Below are positions 46,276 through 47,450 of a DNA stretch of 47,450 nucleotides, in pieces. Position numbers and translations under genes: made by a program. Within the stretch, counting starts at the first letter, position 1; each line of letters begins with the position of its first letter. Location of the stretch: positions 1 through 47,450 of the IMG/VR virus record IMGVR_UViG_3300030329_002898; one strand, written 5' to 3'. Source of the DNA: a virus. The notes beneath the pieces were generated by a model, which was not told where the DNA came from, made no database searches, and saw only the letters and a program-made list of their open reading frames with translations.

Positions 46276-46980
46276 ATGCCAACTATAGACACCAAGAACA
46301 TTAAACAGCTTGAGAAAGTTATTAAGAAGTACCGAAAGAAAGCATTGCCATTTGCACAGAAAAACACTCTCAACAATGCAGCTTTTGAGACAATGAAAAA
46401 CTCTAAAAAAGTGGTCGCTAAAAAGTTTATCAATCGTAATAAGTGGACAGTAAAGAGTATAAGAGTAAATAAAGTTGCTGGTATGAATCCAAGAACAATG
46501 AAGTCTGCTGTCGGTTCTTTACAGGAGTATATGGCGACTCAAGAGTTTGGGGGAACTAAAACTAAACCAGCGATACAGACCAGTTATTCCTCAGGTGAGG
46601 GTGAGTCTGCTAAGCCGAGAAAGAAATTACCACGAAGATCTAATAAGCTGGCTAATATTCAGCTTAGAAATAAAAGGCGCAAAGGTAAGAACTCGAGACA
46701 AAAGAATTTAATAGCCGTTAGAGAAGCCGCTAAGAGTGGTGATAAGTTCGTATATCTGGAAATACTAAAACGTAATAAGAAAGGCATATTCAAGGTTATA
46801 GGCGGCAAACGTAGACCACGTGTAAAAATGGTTGCAGATCTATCTCAACAATCAGTTAAGATTAAAAGAAGGCCGTGGTTGATGCCTAGTGTAAATCGTA
46901 CAGGTAAGAGAATGCCAGAGATATACAGGAAGCAGCTCAAAGCTCAGGTTATACGGCATGGACTAGTTAAACCTATATAA
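46276..46980 (+). CDS. Very basic virion morphogenesis protein (gp10/gpZ-like)
   Basis: 234 residues with an extreme Lys/Arg content. Conserved-looking pieces are Asn-Asn-Ala-Ala-Phe-Glu-Thr-Met, Arg-Asn-Lys-Trp-Thr-Val-Lys-Ser-Ile-Arg-Val, Glu-Tyr-Met-Ala-Thr-Gln-Glu-Phe-Gly-Gly-Thr-Lys and Arg-Arg-Pro-Trp-Leu-Met-Pro-Ser. Proteins of this pattern occur in phage head-tail regions and are annotated as HK97 gp10-like or minor tail/morphogenesis proteins. Here it is alone upstream of the packaging genes with its own promoter. An AGGTGA site precedes the start. DNA binding is also possible. Confidence 0.72.
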   Translation: MPTIDTKNIKQLEKVIKKYRKKALPFAQKNTLNNAAFETMKNSKKVVAKKFINRNKWTVKSIRVNKVAGMNPRTMKSAVGSLQEYMATQEFGGTKTKPAIQTSYSSGEGESAKPRKKLPRRSNKLANIQLRNKRRKGKNSRQKNLIAVREAAKSGDKFVYLEILKRNKKGIFKVIGGKRRPRVKMVADLSQQSVKIKRRPWLMPSVNRTGKRMPEIYRKQLKAQVIRHGLVKPI

Positions 46981-47235
46981 AATTACAATTCAGTAATGAC
47001 TATGTTCTAAATTTACAAAAAGGTAAACAGATAAAAAACGCAAAATAGCTATTTATTGACGTACAGGGGATATTATATAGATAAAAATTTGACATATTTT
47101 CTAAATTTAAAAACAAGTCGTAAGTGGCTAAATAGTAACGACTTACAAAAAAAGGTACTGTGCGAGGCCCCTGCCCTATAGCAGTTTAGATTTCCCCGCC
47201 CCACTCTCTCGGAAAAAGTTACATTTTGGTAATAT
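46981..47235. promoter_or_regulatory. Noncoding region with candidate cos and terminase-binding elements
   Basis: 288 bp without a credible gene separate the morphogenesis gene from TerS, the place where lambda-type phages have cos. Most of it is AT-rich, with TTGACG (about 47056) and TTGACA (about 47089) boxes. From 47155 to 47212 there is a GC-rich island (GCGAGGCCCCTGCC and CCCCGCCCC) with CTGC/GCAG (47171-47174 with 47181-47184). Upstream lies AAGTCGT/ACGACTT (47115-47121 with 47138-47144). These would suit a nicking site and small-subunit binding sites, but neither is proven. Confidence 0.5.
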
Positions 47236-47263
47236 TTGCCCTCTCCAGAAATAGGTGTATAAT
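47236..47263 (+). promoter_or_regulatory. Candidate promoter for terminase, near-leaderless
   Basis: TTGCCC (47236-47241), a 16-base spacer and TATAAT (47258-47263). The expected start of transcription is near 47270, practically at the ATG at 47269. The small-terminase message would then have no leader from this promoter; longer messages from upstream could use ATAGG as a ribosome site. Confidence 0.5.
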
Positions 47264-47268
47264 AAAGT

Positions 47269-47450
47269 ATGGATAAAAATTTAGTGACTAGAAATCGGTT
47301 CGCTGGTTTAGCAGGGGTGCAACAGTCATCAATTCAAAAAGCCATAAATAGCGGAAAACTTGCAGAAGCTTTTGACGGCAAAAAAATTGATCTTTCTCAC
47401 CCTCAAGCAAAAGCGTACCTTGAGAAACATAGTAAGCCAAAAGTAGATGC
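47269..47450 (+). CDS. terS: Terminase small subunit, 5' part (gene continues at base 1)
   Basis: ATG at 47269 opens a frame that reaches the window end and continues through the 99-bp overlap at base 1 to a stop at 629-631, giving about 237 residues. The N-terminal 55 residues look like a winged-helix/MerR-like DNA-binding head of the lambda Nu1 type (an Asn-Leu-Val-Thr...Ala-Gly-Leu...Ser-Ser-Ile-Gln-Lys-Ala-Ile helix-turn-helix). The family recognises cos and recruits the large subunit. The genes next downstream are terminase large subunit, gpW-like joiner and portal, the lambda order. A TATAAT box at 47258-47263 sits only five bases before the ATG, so the message may be nearly leaderless. 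Function is inferred from context and the HTH, since small subunits diverge fast. Confidence 0.8.
   Translation, partial: MDKNLVTRNRFAGLAGVQQSSIQKAINSGKLAEAFDGKKIDLSHPQAKAYLEKHSKPKVD
47352..47450. repeat. Right copy of 99-bp terminal overlap of a circular genome
   Basis: This is an exact copy of bases 1-99. Removing one copy gives a circle of about 47,351 bp with an intact small-terminase gene across the join. Confidence 0.9.

Noticed and set aside
1-47450. Temperate phage with integration module or Mu-type transposition
   Set aside because: No integrase, transposase, attachment site or CI-like repressor was recognised; only the tail genes are Mu-like, and the Cro-like protein alone does not prove lysogeny.

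Overview
This window reads as one complete, circularly permuted genome of a tailed bacteriophage with a contractile tail (myovirus-type). The first 99 bases and the last 99 bases are identical (1-99 = 47352-47450), and the small-terminase gene runs out of the right end and continues in frame at the left end. The non-redundant genome is therefore about 47,351 bp. The DNA is AT-rich by eye, genes are tightly packed with many ATGA-type overlaps, and Shine-Dalgarno sites are of the GGAG type. A Gram-negative, probably proteobacterial and perhaps aquatic host is plausible but is not proven by the sequence. I see no integrase, transposase, tRNA gene, CRISPR array or insertion sequence.

Layout. (i) 46276-47450 and 1-12836: a lambda-like packaging and head module. 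It holds a basic morphogenesis protein, a noncoding candidate cos region, TerS, a GpA-type TerL, a gpW-like joiner, a lambda-type portal, an S49 protease with a nested scaffold start, a decoration protein and an E-type major capsid protein. About 4.9 kb of unusual structural genes (4882-9752) are inserted between portal and protease and share a repeated module. (ii) 12840-26605: head-completion genes and then a Mu-like contractile tail: terminator, sheath, tube, frameshifted chaperone pair, tape measure, gpN, gpP, gp45 spike, gp46, gp47 and gp48. The gp46 homologue carries a huge Ig-like and repeat-domain extension. (iii) 26609-30826: fibre, adhesin and host-surface genes. They include an SGNH/sialate-O-acetylesterase-like protein with a signal peptide, followed by a DUF1353 protein, a holin-like protein and a stand-alone response-regulator receiver domain.

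(iv) 30815-32169 (minus strand): a short leftward operon starting with a Cro-like 55-residue helix-turn-helix protein and ending with a conserved phage protein that may be recombination-related. (v) 32170-32366: a divergent control region with four GTATAC(CA) operators spaced exactly 46 bp apart and facing promoters. (vi) 32367-44958: the rightward early and replication region. It has small ORFs, a strong promoter with a three-way-junction leader RNA, an HTH_36 protein, a DnaN-type sliding clamp, a helicase-methyltransferase fusion ending in a clamp-binding motif, a primase-helicase, two PD-(D/E)XK nucleases, a PAPS-reductase-like PP-loop enzyme, an SSB-like protein and zinc-ribbon proteins. 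(vii) 45124-46091: a separate small unit with an HTH protein and a lipoprotein/membrane protein, bounded by strong terminators.

How it fits together (inference). The Cro-like protein probably sets the balance of two divergent promoters. The replication genes supply primase-helicase, clamp, SSB and recombination nuclease but no DNA polymerase, so a host polymerase would be used with the phage clamp. The late genes build a lambda-type head on a Mu-type tail. The most attractive leads are the clamp plus helicase-methyltransferase pair (C-terminal QLTLF), the structured leader at 33714-33874, the 46-bp-phased operator array, the stand-alone receiver domain and the repeat-rich structural insertion between portal and protease.
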